Notes under the pieces: model-generated
Databases searched by the model: none
Told to the model about the DNA's origin: nothing
Seen by the model: only the letters and a program-made list of their open reading frames with translations
Position numbers and translations under genes: made by a program
Assembly: GCA_013399855.1 (NCBI GenBank)
Contig: VXAY01004946.1
Location: 539,606 to 603,605 of the forward strand
From: Oxyruncus cristatus
Taxonomy: Eukaryota; Chordata; Aves; Passeriformes; Cotingidae
Direction: 5' to 3'
DNA length: 64,000 nt
Shown here: positions 1 through 10,390 of the stretch, piece by piece
Layout of the letters: each line of letters opens with the position of its first letter
Numbering within the stretch: position 1 is the stretch's first letter

Positions 1-1645
1 GTTTTGTTGTTTTCCCCTCTGTGACTTCTTTTCTGCCAGAATCCAAATGAAATGAAACCAAAGCTGGCACTACACAAAATTTAATTCAGATGAAACTTTA
101 GACACAAAAGCCATTAAGCATACACACCTAAATAAAAAATGAGATGTTTGCAAGCTGCCTTGACATGGTCTGCAAAGTCTAGTACATAGAAAAACAGACC
201 AGTAAATTGTCAAATGCTACTGAAGTAAATAAAAAGAAAGCAAACCTTCTCTGCTCCTTTATTCCTCTTTATTCTCTTACAATTACTGTGTGGATACCAT
301 ACCCCAGATAAAATAGAGAGTTATAAGCCAGAATGCAGAAACAGAATGATTTTCTATATTACTAAGTAATTACAATACAATTTGAAAAAAAAAATTAGAT
401 ACAATAATTTGCTATTTTAGAAGTGTTTACACCATTTCAACTTTTCATCCAGTAAATGAAGAATTACGATTCTTGTGTTTTCCCTGTAGATGCAAGTGGA
501 AATCACAGCTTCTTATAAGTTGGGTCTCTTTAGCATGTCTTAGGTGTCCAAACTGTGCCACTGAGAAAGTAACCATGACTGTTTTGGATGTCTTCCTCTT
601 TGGGCATTAGTAGTTCTTTCTAACTGGGATCAGAGACCATGTTCAAAGCATATAAAGGGCAATTTACAGAGCAAGACAACTGTCACTTTGTTTCAATTAT
701 CTACACTTAAGCCTGAGTAGCTACTGAAAGTAACTAGACGTCTATAAATCAAAGCTCTGTAAAACTACTGGTATGACTGTGACTACAGCTACTATGACTG
801 CTCATCTTGCTGGAGTAAGCCAGTGAATTTCAACTGTTGTTAATCAGCTGTAGGTTTATGTTCAGATCCCACAGTGTGTATGTGCAGCTAGTGATTGAAA
901 TAAACATCTAATTATTATTAGCTTGTAACCAGAGCTCAACTGACTCACTGCAGCTGTTCAAATTCCCCAAAATTAGCTTAACTGATACTGTCATGTGATC
1001 TATTGCAGTGAATGAGAGTTGTTGCCATAAGCCCATGATTCTATTTCCTCATCTATAAGTAACCCACAAAGAATGTTAATTAAAAAAAAAAGGCTAGTGA
1101 ACAGACCTTATTCTCTTAAAAAGCTTTCACTGGAAGAAATGACAGTGTTCAGACATCCCTTCTGTCTCATAGAAGATGATGTGCATCACAAGACACTCAG
1201 TGTGAATGAAATAAAATATAATATGAAAATCAAAAAAGAATAAAATGTCTTTATCTAAGTAGAAAACAAATCCAACTATATTTGTGTGGATCTCTAGGGA
1301 GTTGTTATTATTCTTGTGTAGAAGATGTTTGATGGATGAGAAGATAAGCTAGAAGAACGATACTTCAAGTAGCAAAGAATACAAGATGTAGTAGTATAAA
1401 ATCTGTTTTTATTTTCAACTGCTCATGCTTTTTTAGTGGCCAATTAAAAACTATTCAAAAGAAGGCTTCTCAGTATGGAAGCGGTAAAAATTTAAATGGA
1501 ACTTCTTGAAGGAAATCTTTAGGAAGTGTCCATGTTCTTATTGTTAAACCCTTACAGTTTTGATCTTATGCATTTAAAGAGAGAAGTTCTGTGTCCTATA
1601 ATAAATTTGCATGTGAGGCCAAAAATTAAAAAAGAATAGAAATGC
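1..1645. other. Non-coding stretch, nothing recognised
   Basis: AT-rich sequence with no long open frame, no recognisable repeat and no RNA gene. Short A and T runs (for example near 1080) are the only low-complexity features. It is probably intergenic or intronic. Confidence 0.6.
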
Positions 1646-1775
1646 AGAATCATAGAATATACTGAGTTGGAAGGTACCCATCAGGATCATCAAGTGCAGG
1701 CCCAGTGCAGGGGCAAGAATGTCACCATGTGTCTCAAAGTGTTGTTCAAATGCCTCTTGAAATCCAATCCAGTCT
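1646..1775 (-). mobile_element. CR1 LINE fragment (3' end), minus strand
   Basis: Read on the plus strand the segment begins AGAATCATAGAATATACTGA, continues with GTTGGAAGG and ATCAGGATCATCAAG, and then resembles the CR1 3' untranslated region in reverse complement (CACCATGTG, GTTGTTCAAA, CTCTTGAAATCC). This is the usual shape of a severely 5'-truncated CR1 copy whose 3' end points left. It has no coding capacity. The inner border near 1775 is approximate. Confidence 0.85.
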
Positions 1776-4700
1776 TAATTGATTTGACTTAAATTCAACT
1801 AAAATCTAATGTTTTAAGTCTCAAATTGAACCTTTTTTTCTAAATGTTAGCCTGTTCTTTTTTCACTTATATGATATATGTCTTTCACTTGTACAACCTC
1901 AGAACAAACCATAAAACTGGAATTGAGAACAGCAATGTCTCGATCTCTCTGATAGAGAACTGTTTTATAAGACCTAAGTTCTATGGTAGTGAGGAGTCCT
2001 GAATTAAAGCCCAGTCATGCAAACAATGAATAAGCTATAACAATTAATAAACTATTAATAAGCTATAACAAAGCTTTGGTTATCAGTTCTTTCTTTAATA
2101 ATAAATTATATATTTGAAGACGTTCTAAGATACGTGTCTCTCATATAAGTGTCGTACTAAGTGTCTTACATACTAAGATAAGTGTCTCTAATTCCTTGCA
2201 TAATTTATGATCCCTACTGTATCTTGTACTCTTTCTTATTTTATTTATTTTCTGAATGAAAGAATCTTGCCAAAAGTGTATTTAAGTGGGCAAATAGGAT
2301 TTTTTTTCCTGGAAATCAGCACAAACTTGCGTAATTTTGTTACTCAAAAATGTCATGTGAGTTACCCCAAATCAACTTTTTAAGAAAAGCTAAAATATAT
2401 CTGAAATATAAGGTACATATTACAGATATATCTAAATTCCATAGATCCATAGCTTACTGCAAAAATGAGGACAAAAATATTTGTGTTTGGTTTTGTGCTT
2501 GTTTTATAAATAACTAAGGAGGCTGCAGCTTTAGATCTGAGACACAAAGATTAGACTGCTGAATTTACTCACAAAGACATTGTGTAATCCTACTAGTATT
2601 GCTAAGAGCATTCTTAGATCACCATCAGTGTTAGAGAAATTACCTTGTGTTTGTCAGCTACTTCTCTGATTTATGTTAGTTCTTTTGGGAATGTTTTGGT
2701 GGGAGAAACAAAGTGATAGATAGACTTAACCAGCTTCAGAATTGGGAAGATCAACATTGGAGAGAGACAGAAAATTTAAAAATGTAAGAAGAGGAAGTTT
2801 ACATGCACACACTGAAATATATACTCTGTATAGACACAGAAAATCTTGGATATTGAAAAGGTCTATCAAAGTCAATGAGAACAGCCAAATGTTGTAACTG
2901 TGAGCATGTGTATAAATCTTTGCAGGATCCAGGCTTTTGTTAATAAGTTTTGTTTCATGATGAAGTGATACATTTGAACAAAATAAACCGTATCACTTTG
3001 AGAATTTGTTTATTTCAAACTGAGTTGAAAACAAAATGAATTAATCTGTTTTATACTAGTTTAAAAAACTGAAAACAAGTTGGTTTATTTTTCCTTTAAC
3101 ATGTAATATTTACTGGAAAAAATCCCTGCTTATTTTTCCTCACCTCCTGCCTCCCTCTTCACCTAAATTACAGAAAAATATATTCTTAATAAGGCATCTT
3201 TTTTTTTCTTTTTTTTTTTTTTTTCTAAGGCACTTTTAAATGAAGGTTATGTGTTGCTCTTTTAACATCTATGAATAAGACTATTTAGACTTTATAGGTT
3301 TCAAACAATGACATAAATTCTAATACTACATTCACATATGCAAGGTTAACCTTATAATTTTTAATAGTTCTCAGTATTACAGTTAGGAAAATGTGTATGA
3401 ATGCAGTTATATGTCAGCAAATTAAAGACCTAAGGGATAATATTTTACCTTTACTCTCTTGTAGCAGATTATTTACCAACCTTCACCTTTTCATTGGGCA
3501 AGAAAGTTTATTGGAACATTTAGTCAAGAGGCAACTTCACATTAATTTTATAAAATGTGTCCTGGGAATATGTCAGGTGATTTCAGATTTAAGCAACTCT
3601 TGTCCTTTTGTCTTCATTTTCAACCCAGTAATTATTTACCTGGGTGCTGAAATTTTTAACAGAAACAGATTATAAGGAAGAAATTGGAAGCATGTTCTTC
3701 CTCTGTCTTACACATCTTTTTCATGGTGACTGCAGACTTTTCTCCTCTAGATATGAATATATGTTTTGACTGCCTGATATTTCTGATCATCTCCCAGTAA
3801 AACATGTCTGTGTCAGTTTTATAATCTTCCACTGGTCTGTATTTACAGAACACTTTCTTGGGATAGCATCTTCTGTTAAGAGTTCTCATTTTCGACTCTC
3901 AAATTACACTGTTGAGAGTGGTTTACTATGATTCTCCATATTATCCTGCAACGTGCTTAAATCAAAGGGATCTTGGCTCACATTCACTACCTCTTCCCTG
4001 AAATAATACTTCTCTATCTTTGCACATTCACTTTCTGCATCTTAGATCCTGACCTTTTCCATGCATGCACAGTGCTGGAAAGAAAAGGAGCTATAAGGGG
4101 AAGAAAGTGTGTTACACAAGCATATGGACTTATAGGCTGGTGGACTTAAGATATTTGCTCTCTTGGTGAGAGAAGGGAAGCAAAAAAATACTGAAGGCCG
4201 GCCCCTGATTGGCATCAGTCCTGAGGAAACACTCAACACTTAGTTTAAGATCACATAAACAAACCTTGATCAGACAGAGTGAACAATGTTAGTCAGAAAG
4301 TAAATGGGACAGGTTGTTTGTGAGGGATGCTTAACCCAGAAAGGATGGTATGGAAGCTGAAATGTCAGCTCATCTTTAGGCGGTAGATTGCTTGTATCTC
4401 TGTTAATTATATTAACTATTGAATAATAATTAATTTAAATGGCAAAATTGTGATCAATTTTTGGCAGATGTTTAGGTAAGATGAGAGATAACTGGAACTA
4501 GGCTCCCCTGTCTCTGAGGTAATGAACCCTCTAGGGGAAGTATTAAGCTTGTTCAGACAATGATAAAAAGCAGTAGCAGAGTGACGATGAAACCACAGCT
4601 AGCATCTAGCAGTCTGCACAGCAGCTTTGCTCAGGAGGGGCAGAAGGAAGAACTCCTTGGCTTGGGGAACAGGGGAGGTGAGGGAGCACGTGCCTCCTGG

Positions 4701-5319
4701 GAGCAGAGGATGATTCTTTGGTAGCAGTCCTAGTCTTTGGAAGAGCAGTTGGCAAGTTTGCTAGAGGCAAATAGCTGTAGGCTTGCTGTGTGCCTGCCTC
4801 TCAAGACTGTGTGAAAAGTCTGTGAACAGGTTTAGAAAGACCCTTATAAAGGAATGAAGCTTTACCATGCCCATGTGAGAAACAAAGGGCAACAAAATGG
4901 GCAGTTTGGACTGAGAGTACATATTAGTGAAGACACAGAGCACCTCAGGCCAGCCTGTTCCTGTTGTCTTGATACGCTTGGATATTTCACACATAGTGGT
5001 AGTAGCCTAATCAGTGTACAGCTGGGTAAGAGAAGAGCAATCCTAAGCATCACTTCAAAAGAGAAATTAAATTAATAAAAAGTTCCAAAACCTAATAAAT
5101 TTTTAGCTCAATAAGCAGGTAAAAGTCCCCCAGTAGAACGAAGGCTGTTAGAATTATTGTACAAAGTGCAATAGATATTGGACAACAAATGCTATGCCAG
5201 TGGCAAGGGCTCCAAGCAAAATGTTACAAAACTGAGAGACTGAAAAAAAAGGTGGCAAGTGAGGCTCACTTTGGACTATTTTAAGATAAGTAATATACGG
5301 AATGCACCCAGGTTGACAC
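1776..5319. other. Non-coding stretch with minor tandem repeats
   Basis: No gene was recognised. It holds an imperfect local repeat at 2029-2071, a T-rich tract near 3200-3228 and a somewhat GC-richer patch at about 4500-4750. Open frames of 60-94 codons occur on both strands (for example 3391-3675 plus and 3656-3889 minus). None shows a recognisable domain, and they overlap one another in the way chance frames do. Confidence 0.5.
2029..2071. repeat. Short direct repeat, 28-bp period
   Basis: The 15-base word AATAAGCTATAACAA occurs at 2029-2043 and again at 2057-2071, separated by AT-rich sequence. It looks like a small local duplication by slippage. No function is suggested. Confidence 0.7.
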
Positions 5320-5790
5320 AATATTAGATTTTGAATTGATGTGTACAATTAAGGAAAGGTATCTTCCAGTCATTTTTGACAGTTCTTTGAAATCATTGCC
5401 TTAACATGTAGCAATAACCAAAATGATCAACAAGATATTGGGCATCATCAAGGAGGACATGAAGATCAAGACAGAACTGAAGTGCTGTAAGGACACAAGA
5501 ACAGTTAGAAAAAGGAAATTAGAACTCTCAGTGGGGTTGGTCAGCTGCCTAATGAGGAAAGATGGGGACTCTGAGCTTAGAGAAGGATGAGGAGGAAGTT
5601 GGCTTTGGAGCTAAGACCCATAATACAAGAATTAGAGAGTATTTGAAACTGGAAAAGGTTGATTTCAATGTGTAGAAGTAAGTAATTCTTTATACATGAG
5701 GCAGTGAGCCTCTGAATGTTGCTACCACAGGAGGCTGTAGAAGCAGACTGTATCATCAGTTAAAAAAAAATCAGGCAGATATATAGAAAT
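5320..5790 (+). mobile_element. Old, diverged CR1-type LINE fragment
   Basis: The segment can be followed along the 3' part of a CR1 element in the plus direction. GACAGTTCTTTGAAATCATT and CAACAAGATATTGGGCATCA match the end of the reverse-transcriptase frame. A block around 5560-5590 resembles the AGAGGAGGATGAGAGG-like segment. GCTACCACAGGAGGCTGTAGAAGC near 5720 (split here by key words CCACAGGAGGCTGT) matches the CR1 region just before the 3' tail. Many substitutions and indels mark it as an old copy. The reading frame is destroyed and both borders are approximate. Confidence 0.6.
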
Positions 5791-7689
5791 GAGTTCTGCT
5801 AATGGCAAATAAGAGAGTAAGTAAGGTTGTACCCTCTAGTATCACAGTTATGGTAGTTGCAGGATCTGACAAAGTAGAGAGAAGCAGATATGAGAAAATA
5901 TTCAGACTTGTCTTCTCCCCTGAAGTCTCCTATCGTCGTTGTCTGAGACAGGGTACCGTGCTAGGTGGAGAAGTTCCCGGGACCTGGAGGGTACTTCTTA
6001 TGTTCTGATATGGTTGAACTTAAGCTGGGTTTTTTTGACTAACAATAAATACAAAAAACTATTCATGAGAGAAAACTGTGACGTTCTAACCTGTGTTTGA
6101 AGTCATTTTAGGACATAACCTGATCCATATATGAGTGAATGCTCCAGAATGAATGCTCAGTGATGAAAGCAAGTCTTAACAGAATGCCTTCTTGCTGTGT
6201 GATCTTCATAAATCACAGTATCCTAGTTTTGAGTGACAAAAGTCAACTTTATCTTGTACACCTTCTATACTGAAATTATAAGACCATAGCATGAGTACAG
6301 AGGGTACAGGAGATAAGTAACTTAATCAGAGAAAAGATATCTAGATACAGGCAAAGAAAGATGAAAAGATGATAATGACAAAATACTCTTTAACAATACT
6401 GGATAGAAGACCTATGGATATATTTGAAATTTCTGTAGTACACAATTAAATTTTCTAAGTTTGTTCATCTGTTTCATAATTTTAATTTCCTGTGATTTTC
6501 TACACTTGCACACCATACTAGAGAAAAATGATCCTTCCCTTTTCTGCTCTTGTTGTGAAAGGGTATCTCCTCCAATCTGAGAAGGAGTTAATACCAACAC
6601 TTCAGTTGTACAGCAAGTATTTTTCAGGTCACTTTGACAGTAGTACTTTCTTTTTAGCACTACAATAGTGATAAAATAAAACTAGTTTCATCACCACAGA
6701 GGAAGCAATGCAATGTCTATACATATAAACTATAGCAAAATCTTCACATGAATATTGGTATTTTGTACATTTGTGGCTGTCCCTTACTGACTGAGCATAT
6801 CTTAGTTTTTTCCCCCATGCATGGAAATTATTGCCTTACAGCAATATAAACAGTGAAAATCAGGTGGACTAATTGACTATCTCTTCCTGTGTTTGTTTAT
6901 GTTAATAGGTTTACTCACTTATGCTATTGTAATATGAGCAGGAAAAGACTGACTTTGTGATTTTAAGCAGTCTTGACCATAGTTCATTTTTCTAGAACAG
7001 TCCTAGATAAGGTCGCAAGGCCACACACCAGAGATTCTGAGGGCAGTTCACTCCTTGCTATTTTATACCTGCTTCATAATGCTTCATTGTAATGGTGACA
7101 GTTTTGATAGAATAATGTAGACAAAAGAATCAATAATTTCTGTACATAGAAAAATGTTGCTAGACCTTTAAAAAGAAGGCTTCTTCAATAAAGCAGACTG
7201 AAGAGACACGTCAAAACGTTCAGTTTTATGGAGAGAGAAATGTACAATACAACAATGGAGTTTCACAACATTTCTATATCCTGACATAAAGATGAACAAG
7301 TGATTCCTATGTGTTGTCTATAATGAGTTCAGTGAACTTTCTCTGTAGCTGATAATGAGATCCAGCTGATAAGAGTTGTTAGTCAAAATGATGTTGGTAG
7401 CTAAGCTACATAAGGTCATTGAGGATAGTAGGATTAGTGTTCCCTCTTTCTTGTGGGAGCAGCTTGAGGGGCCAGAGCTCTGTGGCTCCTGGGAGACAGT
7501 TATTGAGCCCTGAGGAAGCATCTGGCTTTTGGAGGTGGACCCCATGAGGCATTAATATAGGATCAAGCAATAGACATATATTTGGATTTAGACTGTAAAT
7601 TTGCCTTGCCTTTTTGGTTCCTAAGCATGTGAAAACTGTGTTGTATTCTCATGTAAAAATCTGCTTTCTTTGTTTCTCTGATTCTCTAG
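5791..7689. other. Non-coding stretch upstream of the candidate exon
   Basis: No repeat family or gene was recognised. If the exon at 7690 is real, the right end of this stretch is intron: 7661-7689 is a pyrimidine-rich tract ending in AG. Short frames at 5802-6008 (plus), 6412-6660 (minus) and 7318-7545 (minus) show no recognisable motif. Confidence 0.5.
7661..7689 (+). promoter_or_regulatory. Candidate splice acceptor (polypyrimidine tract plus AG)
   Basis: The sequence CTGCTTTCTTTGTTTCTCTG followed by ATTCTCTAG is an almost unbroken pyrimidine run closing with an AG dinucleotide at 7688-7689, the standard form of a U2-type 3' splice site. The reading frame used by the following 24 codons opens directly after this AG. 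Confidence 0.4.
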
Positions 7690-7764
7690 AGAGAAGCTGC
7701 AATGCGTATGACCAGCCTTGAAGACTCTGTTCAGCATCTGCACAGCCTAGTGGAGATGGAATAG
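7690..7764 (+). CDS. Candidate terminal coding exon, unknown gene
   Basis: Immediately after a strong splice acceptor, 24 codons run in frame to a TAG at 7762-7764. The peptide starts REAAMRMTSLEDS and ends HSLVEME. It is rich in Glu, Leu, Met and Ser, and the spacing of its hydrophobic residues fits an amphipathic or coiled-coil helix, as often seen at protein C termini. I do not recognise the gene. No companion exon with a matching donor was identified upstream. A possible polyadenylation hexamer AATAAA lies near 8585. Against it: 24 codons is short, and acceptor-like tracts are common in T-rich DNA. RNA evidence or conservation in other birds would decide. Confidence 0.33.
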   Translation, partial: REAAMRMTSLEDSVQHLHSLVEME

Positions 7765-7852
7765 AGATATTACTTGCAGCTGAATAGGTTTTATTTTTGA
7801 AATGAGGAAAGATTTTATAATACCTCAATATATGAATAATTTTTGTGGCAAT

Positions 7853-8353
7853 TTAATGCTGGGTTGCCAGAAGAATATAACTTATGTTGATGTCAGTAAG
7901 GGGCCAGGGGGAAGGGGGAGAGGAAACTTCCTCAAATATAGACAGATGTTCTTTGCATTTTCTAGGATACTCAACAATGACTCTCATCTGGGCAGCAAGA
8001 ACAAGGGAACACCAAAAGCAGTTTATGTTGAAAATGACCAAGGTATTGAATTTTATGAAACACGCAAGTGAAAAACTTCTCCTGACCTTTGTACCTATTG
8101 CATTTATTATGTTGCACACCTTGGCCTGAGGGAGGGAAAACTGTTTTTTCCAGATGGTCTCCTCTCTGAATCTGAGCACAGCTTTAAATAATTGAAAATC
8201 TGTCCCTGCATGGTCCCTTTCGGATGGAGGCAAGGAAAATGAGATGGTGGTGTGACTGAACAACAATTCTGCCACTGTGGAAGACTGCTCAAAGGAGGCA
8301 GGTACTGGCAACCTGCTCATGTAGCTCAGGGAAGAAAGAAAAGGAGTGACCAC
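7853..8353 (-). CDS. Unrecognised 166-codon open reading frame
   Basis: This is the longest uninterrupted frame in the window, longer than is usual by chance in AT-rich DNA, though the local base composition is somewhat GC-richer than the surroundings. The product would be rich in Ser, Leu, Phe and Ile. A moderately hydrophobic stretch lies around residues 97-122 (IKFNTLVIFNINCFWCSLVL falls here). No domain, signal peptide or repeat is recognisable, and I saw no convincing splice signals tied to it. Two shorter plus-strand frames overlap it. Most likely a chance frame. Confidence 0.12.
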   Translation of the reverse strand: MVTPFLSSLSYMSRLPVPASFEQSSTVAELLFSHTTISFSLPPSERDHAGTDFQLFKAVLRFREETIWKKQFSLPQAKVCNIINAIGTKVRRSFSLACFIKFNTLVIFNINCFWCSLVLAAQMRVIVEYPRKCKEHLSIFEEVSSPPSPWPLTDINISYILLATQH

Positions 8354-9685
8354 AGCTATTTCAAAGAAAGCTGAATTCAGGTAAGCACAATGGGGCCCAG
8401 AAGGTGGACTTCAGTTTAGATCAGCTGGTTGTATCTCTTGACTGGATCAAATGGTTGTGTAATTGATTAATTTATTTTCTTCCTAAGTTATTAAAGACTG
8501 GGAGTGTTTTCCTGAACTGGCCATACCAGTATGCAGGAAGGGTGTAAGTCGCTCAATAGAGTATAAAAACCAAACAGGCAGCAGAATAAACTTTGAAGAT
8601 AGAAATGAACTTGAGCTGGATTCAATTTAAGTATGAACTCCTGGTGACTGGGGATACCCAGTGCCATGATAACAAACATAAAGACCAGTAATAGAAATCA
8701 TATTTGCATTGTGATCCAACTGTATATTGACTTGTTATGTCCTGCTTGTATTGTCATTTCACCACACTGTCATATTTCTCTACTAAAGCACGATCCAGTG
8801 TCGTATGAAATGTCTTCCAATAAGTAAGTTTAGAATTAAACGTTAAACTTTTCTTATGTGAAATGTCTAAAAGAAGTTGCTCACAGAGAATAGAGTTCTG
8901 ACAGGGCATACAGGACAAAAAGTCTATTTTTCAGCTCCTACAGACACATACCATACCAGGAAGGGGTGAGAGAGCGAGTCAGTGAAATTGGTGGTGTATT
9001 ATTTTCAGCTGTTATTTCTTGATGTTACTTAGTGTTGAAATTTATCTTACACAGAAGAATGGGTTTTTTTTATGCCAGTAAGAGAATTGTTCTCTTAAAA
9101 AAAAAAAAAAGAACAAGTTTCTGATAATTGATGATCACTACCTTATAAATAAACATGTTTAGTTTACCACTAGGTGCCCCCACAACCATAGGAATGTTAA
9201 TTGTAAAAGTCTGATACAATACAATGTTTTGAAGAAAATGTAAGCAGTTGGAAATCTTTCCGACAAGTATTATTTATGCTGTATCAAAAATCTGATAATA
9301 TTATAAAATTGTTGGGTTTTACAAATTATGTGGCTTTAAGATGCTTTCATAATGCATTTAAACTAAGGGTTCTTCCCTACCCCCATTCCGCATCTTGAAA
9401 CAGTTCATTATCACCATATTTCTATATTTTTGCTTTTAAATGAAAACGGAGTAATATGAGTAAATGGTTTGCAATTATTTTTGTATGTCAGTAATAGCTC
9501 TGCATGGGATCAATTACAAAAAAGAATTATTTTTCTAAAATGGAAACTTCTCTCTGAATATTTATTCAAGGTCATATATACAGTTTTTTGACTGGGACAG
9601 GATAACTGAAGACCAGGAAGATGAAAGTTTTGGTTTCTATTGTACTTTGATCTTTCATTCTTGACTCCAATCCCACTAAGCAAAT

Positions 9686-10130
9686 TCATCTTTCTTCCCT
9701 CATGTTGAGGTTCTGCTGCAGCCGTCTCTGTTTGGCCCCTCTGAGGTGGGGGAATTGTGTTGGGTCATGGGCTGTAGCGGTGGTAGGAGGAAGGGCTGTG
9801 GCCCACCAGTTGCAGGGAGGGAGATGAACTGCAGAAGATGGTACTGGGGTGATGTGGGGCTCAGTAATAAAGCATTGGTCAGACTTGCTGAGCTGTTGTT
9901 GGCTTCTACGTGGCTTGGAGGACTGGAACACGTTCATGGGTTGAGAGGTGCAGGAGCTATGACCTGGCTGGCTGCGTGGAATAGGCAGAGTGGGCCTGGG
10001 CATATCCTTATACCACTGCCTTTGTTCCTTTTAGGGATGAGTGTGTTCTGGGTATATGTCTTTAAGGGGTGGGAAAGCAGTAAGTGGAGTTGCCAGAGCT
10101 GAGCTTCACCCCCTAACTAATGGAGGCAGA
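9686..10130. other. GC-richer island with opposed open frames
   Basis: This patch is clearly richer in G and C than its flanks and is open in a plus frame (118 codons) and a minus frame (105 codons, rich in Pro, Ser and Gln). I recognise neither protein. It ends close to a CR1 3' fragment, after an A-rich stretch at about 10195-10215. It could be an untranslated exon, a relic of an unlisted repeat, or unique sequence. Confidence 0.35.
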
Positions 10131-10231
10131 CTTGTCTTGAAACCTCTCAGTTCAGTTCAGCACCTTTATCACTTGTACTTTGTAATTTATTTTTTTAAGT
10201 TGAAAAATAAAATTATTAACCTAGTTCACAG

Positions 10232-10390
10232 GACTGAAGTTGTGGATGCCCCACCCCTGAAAGCGTTTAAGGCCAGGTTGGATGCAGCTATGAAAGGTCT
10301 AATAAAAGGTATCCCTTTCCACAGCAGGGGGTTTTGGAACTAGATGATCTTTAAGGTCCCTTCCAACTCAGGCCATTCTATGATTCTGTG
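10232..10390 (+). mobile_element. CR1 LINE fragment (3' end), plus strand
   Basis: The segment reads GAAGTTGTGGATGCCCCACC, GGCCAGGTTGGATG, CAGCAGGGGGTTTTGGAACT, AGATGATCTTTAAGGTCCCT and TCCAACTCAGGCCATTCTAT, ending GATTCTGTG. This is the standard CR1 3' untranslated region and terminus. It is about 160 bp long and 5'-truncated. The short repeated terminal motif ATTCTATG/ATTCTGTG replaces the poly(A) tail, which is characteristic of CR1. Confidence 0.93.

Larger units (their letters stand above)
7765..10231. other. Region with an antisense 166-codon frame and a GC-richer island
   Basis: Contains the longest open frame in the window (7853-8353, minus) and, at about 9690-10130, a GC-richer island open on both strands (9686-10003 minus, 105 codons; 9746-10102 plus, 118 codons). 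Neither shows a domain I recognise. If the exon at 7690 is real, the left part may be its 3' untranslated region. A run of about 14 As lies near 9098-9110. Confidence 0.45.

Noticed and set aside
3391..3889. Overlapping open frames of 94 (plus) and 77 (minus) codons
   Set aside because: No domain or convincing splice context. Frames of this size arise by chance on both strands in a window of this length.
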